64,000 nucleotides of DNA from Tamarix chinensis (taxonomy: Eukaryota > Streptophyta > Magnoliopsida > Caryophyllales > Tamaricaceae): NCBI GenBank assembly GCA_030549775.1, contig CM060173.1, forward strand, positions 35,910,110 to 35,974,109, in the 5' to 3' direction. Within the stretch, counting starts at the first letter, position 1; every line of letters starts with the position of its first letter. Under the pieces are notes generated by a model. That model did not search any database, was not told the DNA's origin, and saw nothing but the letters and a program-made list of their open reading frames with translations. Shown piece after piece: positions 45,970 through 57,149 of this stretch. The position numbers were made by a program, and so were the translations under genes.

Positions 45970-46821
45970 ATGGTAAGATTCTGAATATGTAACATGATGA
46001 TGGACCTTTTAATAACAGATTTCATGAATAAGTGTGAAGATCTTACTTCCTATTTTAGTCGAGAAATGAGTCTTAATTTTTTAACAGGTTCTTACTTGTC
46101 TGATGTTGGTGTAGGTAGTGGAGGGTGGTGCATGGATGGAACTTTTGATAGCAAATCTGCCTACATATCTGAAAAGGATATGCAGAAGTTGTAATCCATC
46201 ATAACTTCGTGTAGGTTGTTTATGCAATGGTCAAACATTGTTCCGCATCATTGTTTTAGGTGATAGCAAATGTGAAGCTGAACCAGACCACTCTTTCAAT
46301 GGTTGTGTTTCACTTGACGTTTGTAAAAAGTACAGAGGATTTGTTCAGCATGATAGGACGATCGGTGCATGTAATTTGCGGACTACGTAAATGTATATAA
46401 ATGTAAATGTACAGCTAATGACATCCTTCACTTGGGTTACTTCAAATTTAAACCATTTGCTTCAACTGACGGGGGAAAAAATATTCATGTTAATTGCATA
46501 ATATCGGTCACAGTAAGAAATGGTATACCATTGTTAAAGCCAAAAGACAACCAACAGTATTTTACGTAATAGGGTGCGTTAAATTGTCTGACGCCAGTTA
46601 CAGTACTTGTAATATGATGTATTAATACATAACGTTCATATACGAATTTAATTACTGTGGTTGTCTGCATAACAAAAATGACAATGTCCCCCATAACGGT
46701 AGCTTAGTCATCGTTCAACCAGCAACTGCAGAGTGTAAATATCACCAAATTTATGATAGAAAAACATGATAGAAACGCCTCACAATCCCAACAAAATCTT
46801 GATAAACAATATATTACTTAC
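45970..46821. other. MULE interior between Ulp1-like and PB1/knuckle genes
   Basis: 3' region of two converging genes. Short frames only; nothing recognisable. Confidence 0.4.
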
Positions 46822-47654
46822 TTCAGGACATGTCCGAATGTCATGATCTGTTTTACCACATCGACTACAGGTTCGAACTCTTTTCTGCAATGACGATGTA
46901 AGTATATTATACACATACATATTTTGTATGAAGAAACTGTTGAGGGAAAAAATGAATCTATATATATGTTTGTAACCTTTGACGACGACGTTGCGTGGTT
47001 GGGTACAAGAGGACAATGTTCGGTCATAGTAAGAAATGGTTTAGACCATCACATCCATGTGCGTCACACCATCTTGATCGCCAACATTTGCGATTGTTAT
47101 GGCCCAATTCACCACATAGTGAACAACGGGCCAGCCTAATCCCGAGACCGTCTTTGACACCACCAACGTGGTTGGTGGCTTTCGAATAACAATCCAGTGA
47201 TGAAAAACTACCTTTTCAGTTGGGGATTAAAACAAACAAATACCACCCACAGACATCATAGTCAGTGAGAAATGTACATGTAACTACTGTAATAAAACTA
47301 ACATCGTTGCATATAATTACCTAGCGACAGCTTATTACCAGTAGGTAGATAAAAATCCACACCAATCGTGAAGTTGCCAACGGAGTGCATATCTTTGAAC
47401 ATTGTAATAACAGACTCCCCATTGACAATCGGAATTTTGTCTCCGGAAATTTTTTCATAATGTAATTTCATAACCAACCCACATATGGGCACGTGACACC
47501 TCATGCAGAGATCTTCGAAACCATGTCGTAGATCATTAAAAGACCACACTTTCGATGTCACTCGGCCAATTTGCACAAAAATACCATCCTTTTGTAATTG
47601 TAGTGAATATTGTAATGATAGAGGGTTCACTAACATGACTAAAAGAGAAAACAA
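46822..47654 (-). pseudogene. PB1-like domain plus two zinc knuckles, mudrA-derived third gene of the MULE
   Basis: Exon A (47321-47654): LQKDGIFVQIGRVTSKVWSF leads into a segment with FEDLCMRCHVPICGLVMKLH and then IPIVNGESVITMFKDM. This fits the PB1-like fold at the N-terminus of many plant MULE proteins. A GT donor joins G|GT to exon B (starts 47211), whose frame carries RCSLCGELGHNNRKC, a CX2CX4HX4C knuckle. Exon C (46822-46884) encodes RVRTCSRCGKTDHDIRTCPE, a second knuckle. Exons B and C do not join in one frame without a shift near 47030, so the gene is broken or my model is incomplete. No transposase catalytic core lies between. It may be an internally deleted mudrA copy or a separate accessory gene. 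Confidence 0.55.
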
Positions 47655-50440
47655 ATTACATCAAAGAAAAGGACTTAATTCAACCTAAATAATAATAAGA
47701 AAGAACCTGAAATATTACTATACTAGGATTATGTATTTCAATTCAAGCATGATAAAGGATTACCTAGAAGTTCAGTTATCCAGTTCAATGGGAGGACAAC
47801 CGGTTGCTTGTGCATAGAGTGTATAATTTGTATAGCATGCTCTCTCACATAATATGAATGTCAAACGTCAGAAGTCAAAAAATACGTTTAAAGGGTAGGT
47901 CAATATAATAAGGATAACTATAACTGATTAAATGTTATAGCCTAAATACAACGGCAAACGGTACCTTCCTAATCACATCCATACGAAGACTTTAAATGTT
48001 GCAACACAGTAAATGAGAATGTAATGTCCGTACATATTACGATTCAGAGTTAACGTGCATGATCTCCACTACATTTAATTTACAAAATTTAATTCTAGCA
48101 GGTGGTGTAGTCATTTAATAATCGTATTGGAAAAAACGTAACAAAAACTGCCGGCACGTAATAGTATTTCATATAAGATTTTGTTGTATTTCATATAAGA
48201 TTTTGTTGTACGTTCAAACAATTCATATATGACATCCTGAAGTCATATATGGCCGAAGTCATAAATGTACCTGTAATTTTATAAATGTATTTGTACATTC
48301 ATAAATGCAACTCCTGAAGTCATATACGTTCAAACAAATCCTGAAGTCAAACAATTTATAAATGTATTTGTACATTCATAAATGCAACTCCTGAAGTCAT
48401 ATACGTTCAAACAAATCCTGAAGTCAAACAATTTATAAATGTATTTGTACATTCATAAATGCAACTCCTTTGGTGGTTGTAATAAATGCCAGTGGACTTC
48501 AATGGTTGTACTCTTACGTCTAATTTTTTTCCTCGCACAGGTAACTTCAATTTTTGGGAATTATATCCCAAGTATTTACCAACTGCAGATTTTCCGTACC
48601 TATAATTTTATCAAAGGAGCATATAATTTTAATGGCAATTTCATACACCCTCAAAAATATGACACTTCATTTTCAATTTAATTTACGGATGTTGGCCGTA
48701 GCGGGACAAGGATACTATACAATATGTTATAGCCTGTGAAATATTTTGGAGCTCTATAATTACAGGCTGCTGAACATTTCTTCAGCCATATGCACAAACC
48801 CCAAATCAAGGGTTAATTTTCCCAACTCGCCAAAATCAATACGGGGGATGATAGTATCTGTATTCCCAAACACATGCAAGCATTCAAATTAAACCTGAAG
48901 GGAAGATTAAACACCAAAACAGGCGACTTCTGTCCAGCAAGGGTGTTGCAGCAAAAATTTCATACAATTTTCAGAATATGCAAAACAGTATGAATTTTTT
49001 CATTCCACGAGGCTGCAATCATATGGCCTCCATATACACATTAACTTTCAAGCTACATACACAAAAGTAACCATATACAACAGATTAACACTGCCAAAAA
49101 CATTCTAAATGTACATAAACATACTGTTATACAGATGGAACTAATAATGGAACACCAGGGGAAGCATCAACAACAAGCTTGTTCAAATCCATGAGCGTTC
49201 CCTCTCTAATAACGTCGGTTTCAAAACCAGCAGTCACGCAGGAAATAACACACTTAATTTCCATACGCAGTGGACCTCAAAGCCTCCACAGACGTAGACA
49301 CTGTAACATAAATGTAAATGCAATAGGAATCCAAAACCTTAATAACTTCACACCTGCAAAAATAGCCTGTACAGCAACGAATAATTAAAATAGGCTGTAC
49401 ACTTCATTGATGTTGCAAGGATAAGAATAAGGCATGTTTGGGCACAGACTTAAACTGGTATGGATAGACTAAAAAATGTTTCCCAATTTGGTGCCATCAC
49501 CTAATAATTCTGATGATGCCTTTGTTAAAAATGCACCCCATTTCCATACCTTCATTCCAATAAAAATGAAGGAACAAGGACTAAAATGAAAAGTTCATGA
49601 AAACACTTACCCACAAAATGCAAACATTTTACCTTATAACAGATATGTATGCAATTTCAAACCATAAAATACATGAAAGAAAAGGACCTTATAACTATTT
49701 TACCTTCTCCAACAACCTCTGAATACCTTGATGACAATTGTTCCCCTTTCAGATTAAAAGTCATTTACATTTGCCTTCAACTTCACATCCATCTCTATTA
49801 CTTTTATCAAAAACACCTGAAGTGAAAATCAGTATGGGATATGTCATCAGATTTATCATCATCATTACTAGTGACATTTTAGTCTTGTATTTTAAGTAAC
49901 TTTTCAGGTTATTATATTCTATTCTTGAAAGTTTAAGGTGCAAGATAAACTATACCTAAACATGAGATGATATTTTCATCAATATACACCTTAGTGGAAA
50001 ACAAAAAATTTACAACAAGTCTCAGCCAGTGGAGAGGGAAATAGTATAGACGTAACCATAACATTTGTAACACCAAAAATTATATTTCCTACCAAATGTA
50101 AAAAATTTAACAATAAATGCTCGAGATCTGAATTCGTACCAAAATAAATGCCTCATTGACACTACTATCTGACAGATATCGATACGTCATCCTTATTCTC
50201 TTCTGCCTTCATTTAATTAGGAAGCCAGGTAACACAAAAACATATGTCCGATATTATGGGTTCCCCTTCACCTGATAGAAAAGAAGAACATATAATGATG
50301 TCAGTAGGTTTGTTATTTACATATAACTACACATAATGTACTGAACATTATTCTCAACTAATATTACCATATGTTGTTCACAGTCCACATTCTCCAACAG
50401 ATCAAAAACTGGGAACCACCACATTACAATTTCATACACC
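47655..50440. other. MULE interior, non-coding
   Basis: AT-rich, with only short frames without domains. It holds the 77-bp tandem repeat at 48281-48475. Further transposase 3' sequence may lie close to 50440. Confidence 0.4.
48281..48475. repeat. 77-bp tandem repeat, about 2.5 units
   Basis: ATAAATGTATTTGTACATTC recurs at 48281, 48358 and 48435, an exact 77-bp spacing. Within each unit CCTGAAGTCA occurs twice. Confidence 0.9.
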
Positions 50441-52868
50441 CTATGCATCAGGGAGTTCATCCCTATTGCAAATTACTTGACTCCTGCATGTCCGACGGTT
50501 ATGTTTAGCTTCTCCACATCGACTGCAGTGCACAGTAGACATATCCTGAAACTGAGATTCAATCCTTCTGGTTTTTGGCCTCCCAGGAGTTTTCTTCACA
50601 ATGGGGGGCAGAATACACAGGTTGCTGCCTTCATAATCATCACCGTCCTTAATTATTAGCATACCGGTTGTTGGCTCTAACGAAGGAATTTCATGAGTCT
50701 CTACAGGGTTTATGGAGTTTTAGTATATCAATTCTTGTGCTTCCTTCTTATAGAAAGAATCAGTATAGTCATACAAACTATATTTCAGCTGATCAAGCAC
50801 ATAACAAACATGTGCGCATGGGATTCCGGTGACTTGCCACTCTCCACAACTACAAGTCCTCTTATTCAAGTCCACAGTCAGCTGGGCAGCCATAATTTCA
50901 ACCTTGAACATTAAATGGGAATACCTAATAGACCTCATAACACATGAGCGCTTCATGTAGTTACAGTATAATATTTTCTCAATAGAAGGACCTATAGGGG
51001 TCTGCCATCTACATATTTCATTCTTCACATTCAGCATCTTCGTCGCAAGTTTATCAAAATAGGCTAACAGCAGTAAAGGTATGCTAAAACCTCTCTCATT
51101 CCTCATCCACGAATTGAAAGACTCAGCAATGTTGGAGTTCATCCAAGTCCATCGTGGTTTGGGAAATTTACTTCGGGCCCAATGTTCGGGCTTAGTATTC
51201 TTCACCCATTCTGCTAGCTTCGTATTAAATGCCTCAAGATTTGCCATACACATGTTGAAATCAACATCTGTACTGGCATATGCAATGGCATCAAATAAAT
51301 CTGATGCATTTTCCTTCATTACTCTCCTAGTAATCCCTAACTTCATGAGTTCACTGTTAAAGTTCTCCTTCAAATGCCTCAAACAAAAACAATGGTTTTC
51401 TTCACCAAAAATTTCAGCAACACTACTTATTATCCCTGGATGCCTGTCCGATAAGACAACTACTTCTAAAGACCGAATAATCAACTTGAGTTGTTTCAAA
51501 AACCAATGCCAATTATCGTAGTTCTCACAACTAACAATGCCAATAGCTAAAGGGAGTATTCTGTTATCTGCATCAACAGTACAAGCAGACAACATTGTCC
51601 CACCAAATAGACCACTAAGATGCCCGGCATCCACAAAAATACATGGTCTACAACCGAACAAGAATCCTTGCATACATGAAGCAAAAGATATAAATAGCTG
51701 TGAAAATTTGCAATCTTCAACAACAACAAAGGCAACAGATCCAGGATTGCTCTTCTTCACACGATCACATATCCAATCCAACATCTTATAGTGATCCTTT
51801 GGATCACCATGGATATAAGATTTAGCACATTCAACTGCAGACCAAGCTTGGGCGTAATTAATCTGAATGCCAGTATCCCTCTCAATATCCTTGCGGACTT
51901 CGTTAGGTCTATAGTTAGACGTACTCCTAATCTTACCAAGAATAAGGCCCCCGACTAATTTAGAAGAGAAAGGTGGCTTATGTAATGCACAAATGTCACC
52001 CACCTTGTGTTGGTGATAGTCATTAAATTCCCTAATTTTAACCAATGATGTATTCCGAATAGCATATGCCTTAATGATGAAAGGGCAGTCCTCTAGTGAA
52101 CATTTCATAATCAAACGGGTTTTTGTATTCTTAACCCATTTATAACGAAACTCACATGCTATAGAATATTTGTAAAGGCAGCTGCGGAATGCATTTGCAC
52201 TTTCAAATATTTGACCTTCACCACTTATAACATTGGACATCACACTACCAACCCAAGTACGAGTACCACAAGCAGCACTCCGAACCCCCATCTCAACACC
52301 CCTTGAGTTATCAACATGCTCATTTTCATAACTATTCTCATTTACTTTCAATCCATTAGACCCCATATCAGATTTCGAGCACCCTAGGTTATCTCTGATT
52401 ATGTGGGATGACCTTCAGATGAAATCGAAATAATCATTATTATAAATAACATTAAACTAAAGAACACAGTTCACAAAATATTAATAATATAAATTAAGCA
52501 TTGTAAAGAACTTATAGCAAGTTATCATCTGTGATCACTTCTACATTTCCTGCTGCAATATAGGCAAACCCATATTCTTCATTGAATTCGAAAATCTCCA
52601 CAAGGGAAGCATCATCAACCAGTGGCATAAGGATTTACCTATCAAATTTTAAGCTATACCAAACATTTTTCTCTTCGGAAGATATATTAAACCTCTTGCA
52701 ACAAACAGAAATAACCTCCTCAACACTCATACCATCATCTATTATCGCTCCACTTTTACTACCACCATCATAATCAACGGATTTGTTACCCTTAACAATG
52801 AACGACCCTCCATAGTGCAAATACATATACATACGCCTACATCCACACAACTCCATAAACCTATTCAT
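50441..52868 (-). pseudogene. mudrA-like MULE transposase, nearly complete, two in-frame TAA codons
   Basis: Start ATG at 52868. The first exon carries a PB1-like domain (MYMYLHYGGSFIVKGNKSVD, DDGMSVEEVISVCCKRFNIS). TAA at 52635-52637 interrupts it, and the domain goes on in frame (LVDDASLVEIFEFNEEYGFA). An intron of about 130 bp ends at 52384. The main exon holds a MuDR-type DNA-binding region, then the MULE domain with IFVDAGHLSG and VVLSDRHPGI (Asp 246 and 307 counted from the ATG at 52366), NHCFCLRHLKENF, NIAESFNSW, and the SWIM finger CSCGEWQVTGIPCAHVC (505-521). TAA at 50720-50722 stops it. The same frame then continues through PGRPKTRRIESQFQD to a zinc knuckle CSRCGEAKHNRRTC, ending at 50441. 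The family excises and reinserts DNA. Only two point changes separate this gene from an open frame, so it was lost recently. Confidence 0.9.
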
Positions 52869-54364
52869 TATTAGCCAACGTATAAGTTACAAAGGTTTAA
52901 AACAGCAATAGCAATCTTAATTATCCAATCCCAATCATGTGTATCTATATCAATACTACAATTGAATGGCAAACTATCCTTATTAACTTCCCTCTCTAAT
53001 ACACCAACATTTTATATAAAATAAATCATCAGAAAATACGAAGAATTTTAAATTATGAGCACAACTACTAACCAAATCTTCAAAAAAAAATCCAACACAA
53101 CAACCACCATTCAAGGAGGTTTCAGCACAATACTCGCACAACCATAATTCTATACCTTCCCCCCACAATCAGTAATGAATACAGAATGGGTGACAATAAT
53201 CAAACCCCAAACCGGCACAACCATACTTCAAATCCACAGAAACAATAATTTGTTGCAATCACATATCTTTAAATTGTAATGTCAGCTACAAATTAGCATC
53301 TACAAGAACACAACAAATTCAAATTTCACAAAATCTCACAAAAACTATAAATAATTAAGCCATTGTACACAGAAACCGAAGTAGTTGGACAATCATTTAG
53401 CAGACAAACAACATCTAAATTGTACATATATTATGTCAAATTGCAAGGTCGAAGGGTTAAAGCCGTTTTACTTCCAGCACAAAGACAAAGAGGAAAGGGA
53501 CGGATTCAGGACAAACAACATAAGGGATGAAGAAGGAGAAGAACGGTTGAGGACTGGACTGACATTCATTATAAACGGGACAACATTGGAGGGTTTTTCA
53601 CTCAAGATAAGGGATGAAGAAGACTGCCAACAAATTTACCCTAACAAAGAATCACTGAAAAAACAAATATTTATACACAGTTAATTCCCAGACACACACC
53701 CAAGTGGTTTGGAGTAGAATACACTGACGTATTTGGACATATACGTGCTTGGTTCGGGACAAAAATAAATTCCACTCAATACTAAAACACATGGACCCTC
53801 AGAAATTAATTTTATGAGGATGCGCTGCAGTCTTTTTTTCCATTCAGATTTATTAGAAGAAATATTTTCAAATTTTATTATCAGCAAATGAACATAATAA
53901 GAAAATACCTAACAAATACCGTTTTGACATGCACTTGTACATATATGTATTATTCATTGTACACTTATAAACTTTCGATGTACATTCAGGGATAATTATA
54001 TGTACGGTGTGTTGTTCCATTTCGTACTTAAAACTAGTGGGGAAAAATTCGGTCATATTATGGACAAAATTTAATGCAATTCCCTACTTAGTGAAATCAA
54101 AAAAAATTAATCTAACTCTATTACAATTTACCTGTGGCAGAAAATCCAAGTGTCCGCCTTACGTTTACAACATAGAACAATTACGACTCAACTCATGGAG
54201 ATTCCTAAACCGTATATATCATTTTTTACTATAAAAGATCGAAGACAATTCAACATATCTAAATTCGTACAAGTTGTTTGACATATACAATACATTCTAG
54301 GTTCCCTTATCAATATGTTCAGTTGAAATAGATTTTCTTGTTTTAGTATAGTCAATTTTTTTGG
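52869..54364. other. MULE region upstream of the transposase
   Basis: Probably the transposase promoter and leader on the minus strand. A plus-strand frame of 99 codons at 53385-53684 contains a repeated IRDEE(G/D) element (GGGATGAAGAAG near 53524 and 53611) but no known domain. Not called as a gene. Confidence 0.4.
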
Positions 54365-54485
54365 TAATTATATATAAATGTACATATAGAGAATATTACA
54401 TGTACATTTATATATAATTAGGTGTACATATTAGTGTAATTATATGTACATGATATTTTGTACTTGTAACTAAATACTTTTGGAC
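54365..54485 (-). repeat. Inverted single copy of the intron-1 array unit
   Basis: The reverse complement reads AAATATCATGTACATATAAT, then TAATATGTACACCTAATTAT and AATGTACATG. It aligns with AAATATTATGTACA.ATAA, AT.ATATGTACAC.TAATTAT, AATGTAC of the unit at about 40600-40700. The orientation is opposite to the array. Confidence 0.7.
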
Positions 54486-55785
54486 CATTTTGATTTTTAA
54501 CTAATTAGTTTTACCTAAATATACTACAAAGAAATTTTTCCCAATTTTTTTTCAATAACTTATAACTAACATCATGTTAATCATAATAACATTTAATTCG
54601 CACAATTTTATCTAAGTTTCGATAGGCTAAAGATAGGTATTTTGTATTCATTCCAACTATTGTTGCATAGCAGGACATACAAGGCTGCTGAATGCGATTA
54701 AAAAAACGTATGGTCCTTCTCCAATTTTTTTTCGGTTTATAATGAACCAAATAAACTCCAAAAATTTTTATGAATTTTGGCCTTCAAAATTACATTTGTT
54801 GCTTACTTCAGATCAATAGACATTTAACCGCACCTGCTCAAAGCGAATTACTATAGTCGCATATCAAGTACGTCGTCATAATCCAAAACTTACGGTTACA
54901 GATAGCCATGATATTTCGCAACCTTATCAATTAATGATAACATGTGTGAAAGCAATCAGCCGCATGACTTACAGTTACGTATTCTTTGTCCACGAAAATG
55001 GGCTTGATAATTCTTCCTCAAACTACATTACAGAAGCACACATAAACTCAGCTTCCTAACTTGATTCTAGTTTCAACCAGAATGAAAATTAGGAAATAAG
55101 TAAAAAGTTTAGCACCTGGATACTCTACCGTACAACCCCCAAACTGCAACAAAATGTCTGAATTAGATTCAGACGTAACATTAATTTCAATAACAACTCA
55201 ACACTTAGAGCAGACAAGACAAGCGAAGTAGAGTACCATTTTTACAGCAGGAAAGGTTGAGCAACAAAAAACGACGGGCAGGAACAAGCCTACAAAGACA
55301 GCCGTCAGCGAGCTTCAGTTCACGACGCAAGCACGGACAACTTCGATGCTACGAATAGAAACACAAATGAGGTAAAACGCTGTCAAATGGTAGCAAAAAC
55401 ATGCCCAATCGAGGAGCTAGAGCCACAGACGCAGATGAGTTGCATAAGTTCTTCTACCTCTAGTTTCCAATCAGTCAGACCTGAGCTTCAAAATTTGCAG
55501 ACGTAGAATACCACAGACGAGAAGCTTCAAAATATCTTCCAGGCCATATTACGAACCAACAATCTGAGCATGGCTTGGAAAATACTAACCTATGGTATTC
55601 TACGTATAAAATGATGCTTCCGAACAAATAATAAATGGACTCAATACTAGACCTGGTGGACTGAAAATAATTACTTTCAGTTGGGTGGACCCCAAGTTTT
55701 TTTTCCCAAGAAAGAAAGCGAAGGAAAAGGGCAAAAAAACAAAATCAATTCTTTTTTAATTCAAACTTGCATCTACGGCGAGAGA
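54486..55785. other. Right flank / outer end of the MULE, no gene seen
   Basis: 54500-54800 is AT-rich. 55200-55620 has a higher GC content, like a leader or promoter, with a repeated GAGCTTCAAAAT.T near 55482 and 55522. No terminal repeat matching 39300-39700 was found. Confidence 0.35.
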
Positions 55786-55789
55786 GAAT

Positions 55790-55841
<52 letters not shown>

Positions 55842-55890
55842 CCGTAGAGAGAATACACACACACACATATATATACATATATATATATAT
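55790..55890. repeat. Compound (CA)n/(TA)n microsatellite, duplicated
   Basis: (AC)n then (AT)n at 55790-55840. A second shorter (AC)n(AT)n tract follows after the sequence GCCGTAGAGAGAATACAC; it copies ACGGCGAGAGAGAATACAC just before the first tract, so the whole block is a tandem duplication. Confidence 0.9.
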
Positions 55891-56017
55891 TATAGTAAAA
55901 AAAAATAAAGTCTCTACATTCCCCAAAAGAAATTGTGATCCAAAAAAAAAAAAGAGGCAATATGTAATAGAAAACAAAAAACACTTAAACTTTTCAATTA
56001 TTTAAAATTCCATATAT

Positions 56018-56235
56018 ATATATATAGGCTCTTGTACAAACTATTATTTAAAATACAAATGTAGGAACTCTTAATAATCGTTAGATTTAAGGGTTGAGAT
56101 TAAAACAAATTTAAGTTATGTATGTATTAAATCTTGACCGTTGATCAAATACTAATCTAATAGTTATGATTGATTCTTATACATGTATCTTAAAAAGGGT
56201 GTATATGGGACATTCACTATATATATATATATATA
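56018..56235. mobile_element. Possible MITE-like element in a TA repeat
   Basis: About 200 bp flanked by (TA)n on both sides. The ends, TATATAGGCTCTTGTACAAA and (reversed) TATATAGTGAATGTCCCATA, are weakly inverted; both are followed by TTTAA.ATACA.. Inside are oppositely oriented GGGTTGAGATT and AATCTTGACCGTTG. TIR and target duplication are not clear-cut. Confidence 0.3.
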
Positions 56236-57149
56236 TATGATGGATATACTAATTCCCACTCCTTGTGCAATAGTGACCAAAATAAAATTTTCCCACATAA
56301 CCTAGCCTCCCTCTCCCTCTCCACTCTACAACCTCTTAGCTCCATCTCCGCTCTACAACCTCTCGATTCCATCTTCTCTTGTTCTTTGTAGGCCGATGAC
56401 AATGCATCTCCATATTTGGCAGATTCAATTAGGTAAGTTTTCACCTTGCCATCCCTTTGATATCCTAATGTATTTTATTTTCCTTCTCAGTTGTATTTTT
56501 TTACTCAAAAATTTGGGCGGCAATTGATTTCAACTTAAACGTTCCTGCAATGGTTGATTTCAGCTTTAACTGCTTAGTTTGGGTTTTAGATGTGGGTAGA
56601 AACATAAAGGTGAATTCAAAAATGTATCTTATCTCATGTGTTGTGGTTTACCGTTAACATAGTGATTGTTTATCTTTTGGTTTTAATATAATGAAATTTG
56701 TTTGGATTTTCTTCTTCCCTGATAAGCTTGTGGAATTCTATCAACTTTTCAATTCATCTACTTTAGCATTCCAACTTGTTTACTCACTTTTACTCATGAC
56801 CACACATTTCCAACCCTAGTGGATTTAGCCTCATTGATTGATTGAACCCAGTCTTGTTCATCTTTCATGGTTTCTTCATTTTTAGGTTTTGATTTTGATG
56901 TTTGGATTTTAGTTTAGTGCAAAGTGTTGTTGTCTTTCTCAATTGTAGGTCTCCTTACCTCTCTTATTCTCCCAATATCCTTCCTATTTGGACCTTAGAT
57001 CTGGATTCTTTAGGTTTCACCCATCCTCTTCTCCTACTTTAGCATTAAATTTATTTTCTCTCTATTTCGTTAAATGATTCACTTTCGATTTGATAAACCT
57101 AGAAGAACAAATAAGAACAAAAACAAGATAAACAAACAGAAGGCAAGTG
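56236..57149. other. Intergenic sequence, nothing assigned
   Basis: Mixed T-rich sequence with gene-like texture (56280-57050) but no supported reading frame or repeat. Confidence 0.35.

Larger units (their letters stand above)
39470..55300. mobile_element. Mutator-like element carrying Ulp1, PB1/zinc-knuckle and transposase genes
   Basis: The Ulp1-like gene (40280-45969, plus), the PB1-like/zinc-knuckle gene (46822-47654, minus) and the mudrA-like transposase (50441-52868, minus) lie together. A GTACA-rich repeat unit occurs in the first Ulp1 intron (40560-42325) and, inverted, at 54365-54485, so both sides belong to one element. MULEs with a C48 (Ulp1) protease gene are known in plants (Kaonashi/KI type). 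I found neither terminal inverted repeats nor a 9-bp target duplication; the outer limits are estimates, and the element may be a non-TIR MULE. Confidence 0.65.

Noticed and set aside
53385..53684. 99-codon frame with a repeated IRDEE element as a fourth MULE gene
   Set aside because: No domain, no splice context and no similarity that I recognise; kept only as a note in the flanking-region entry.
55681..55984. Frames with Tyr/Ile/Cys/Val repeats
   Set aside because: Translations of (CA)n and (TA)n microsatellites.
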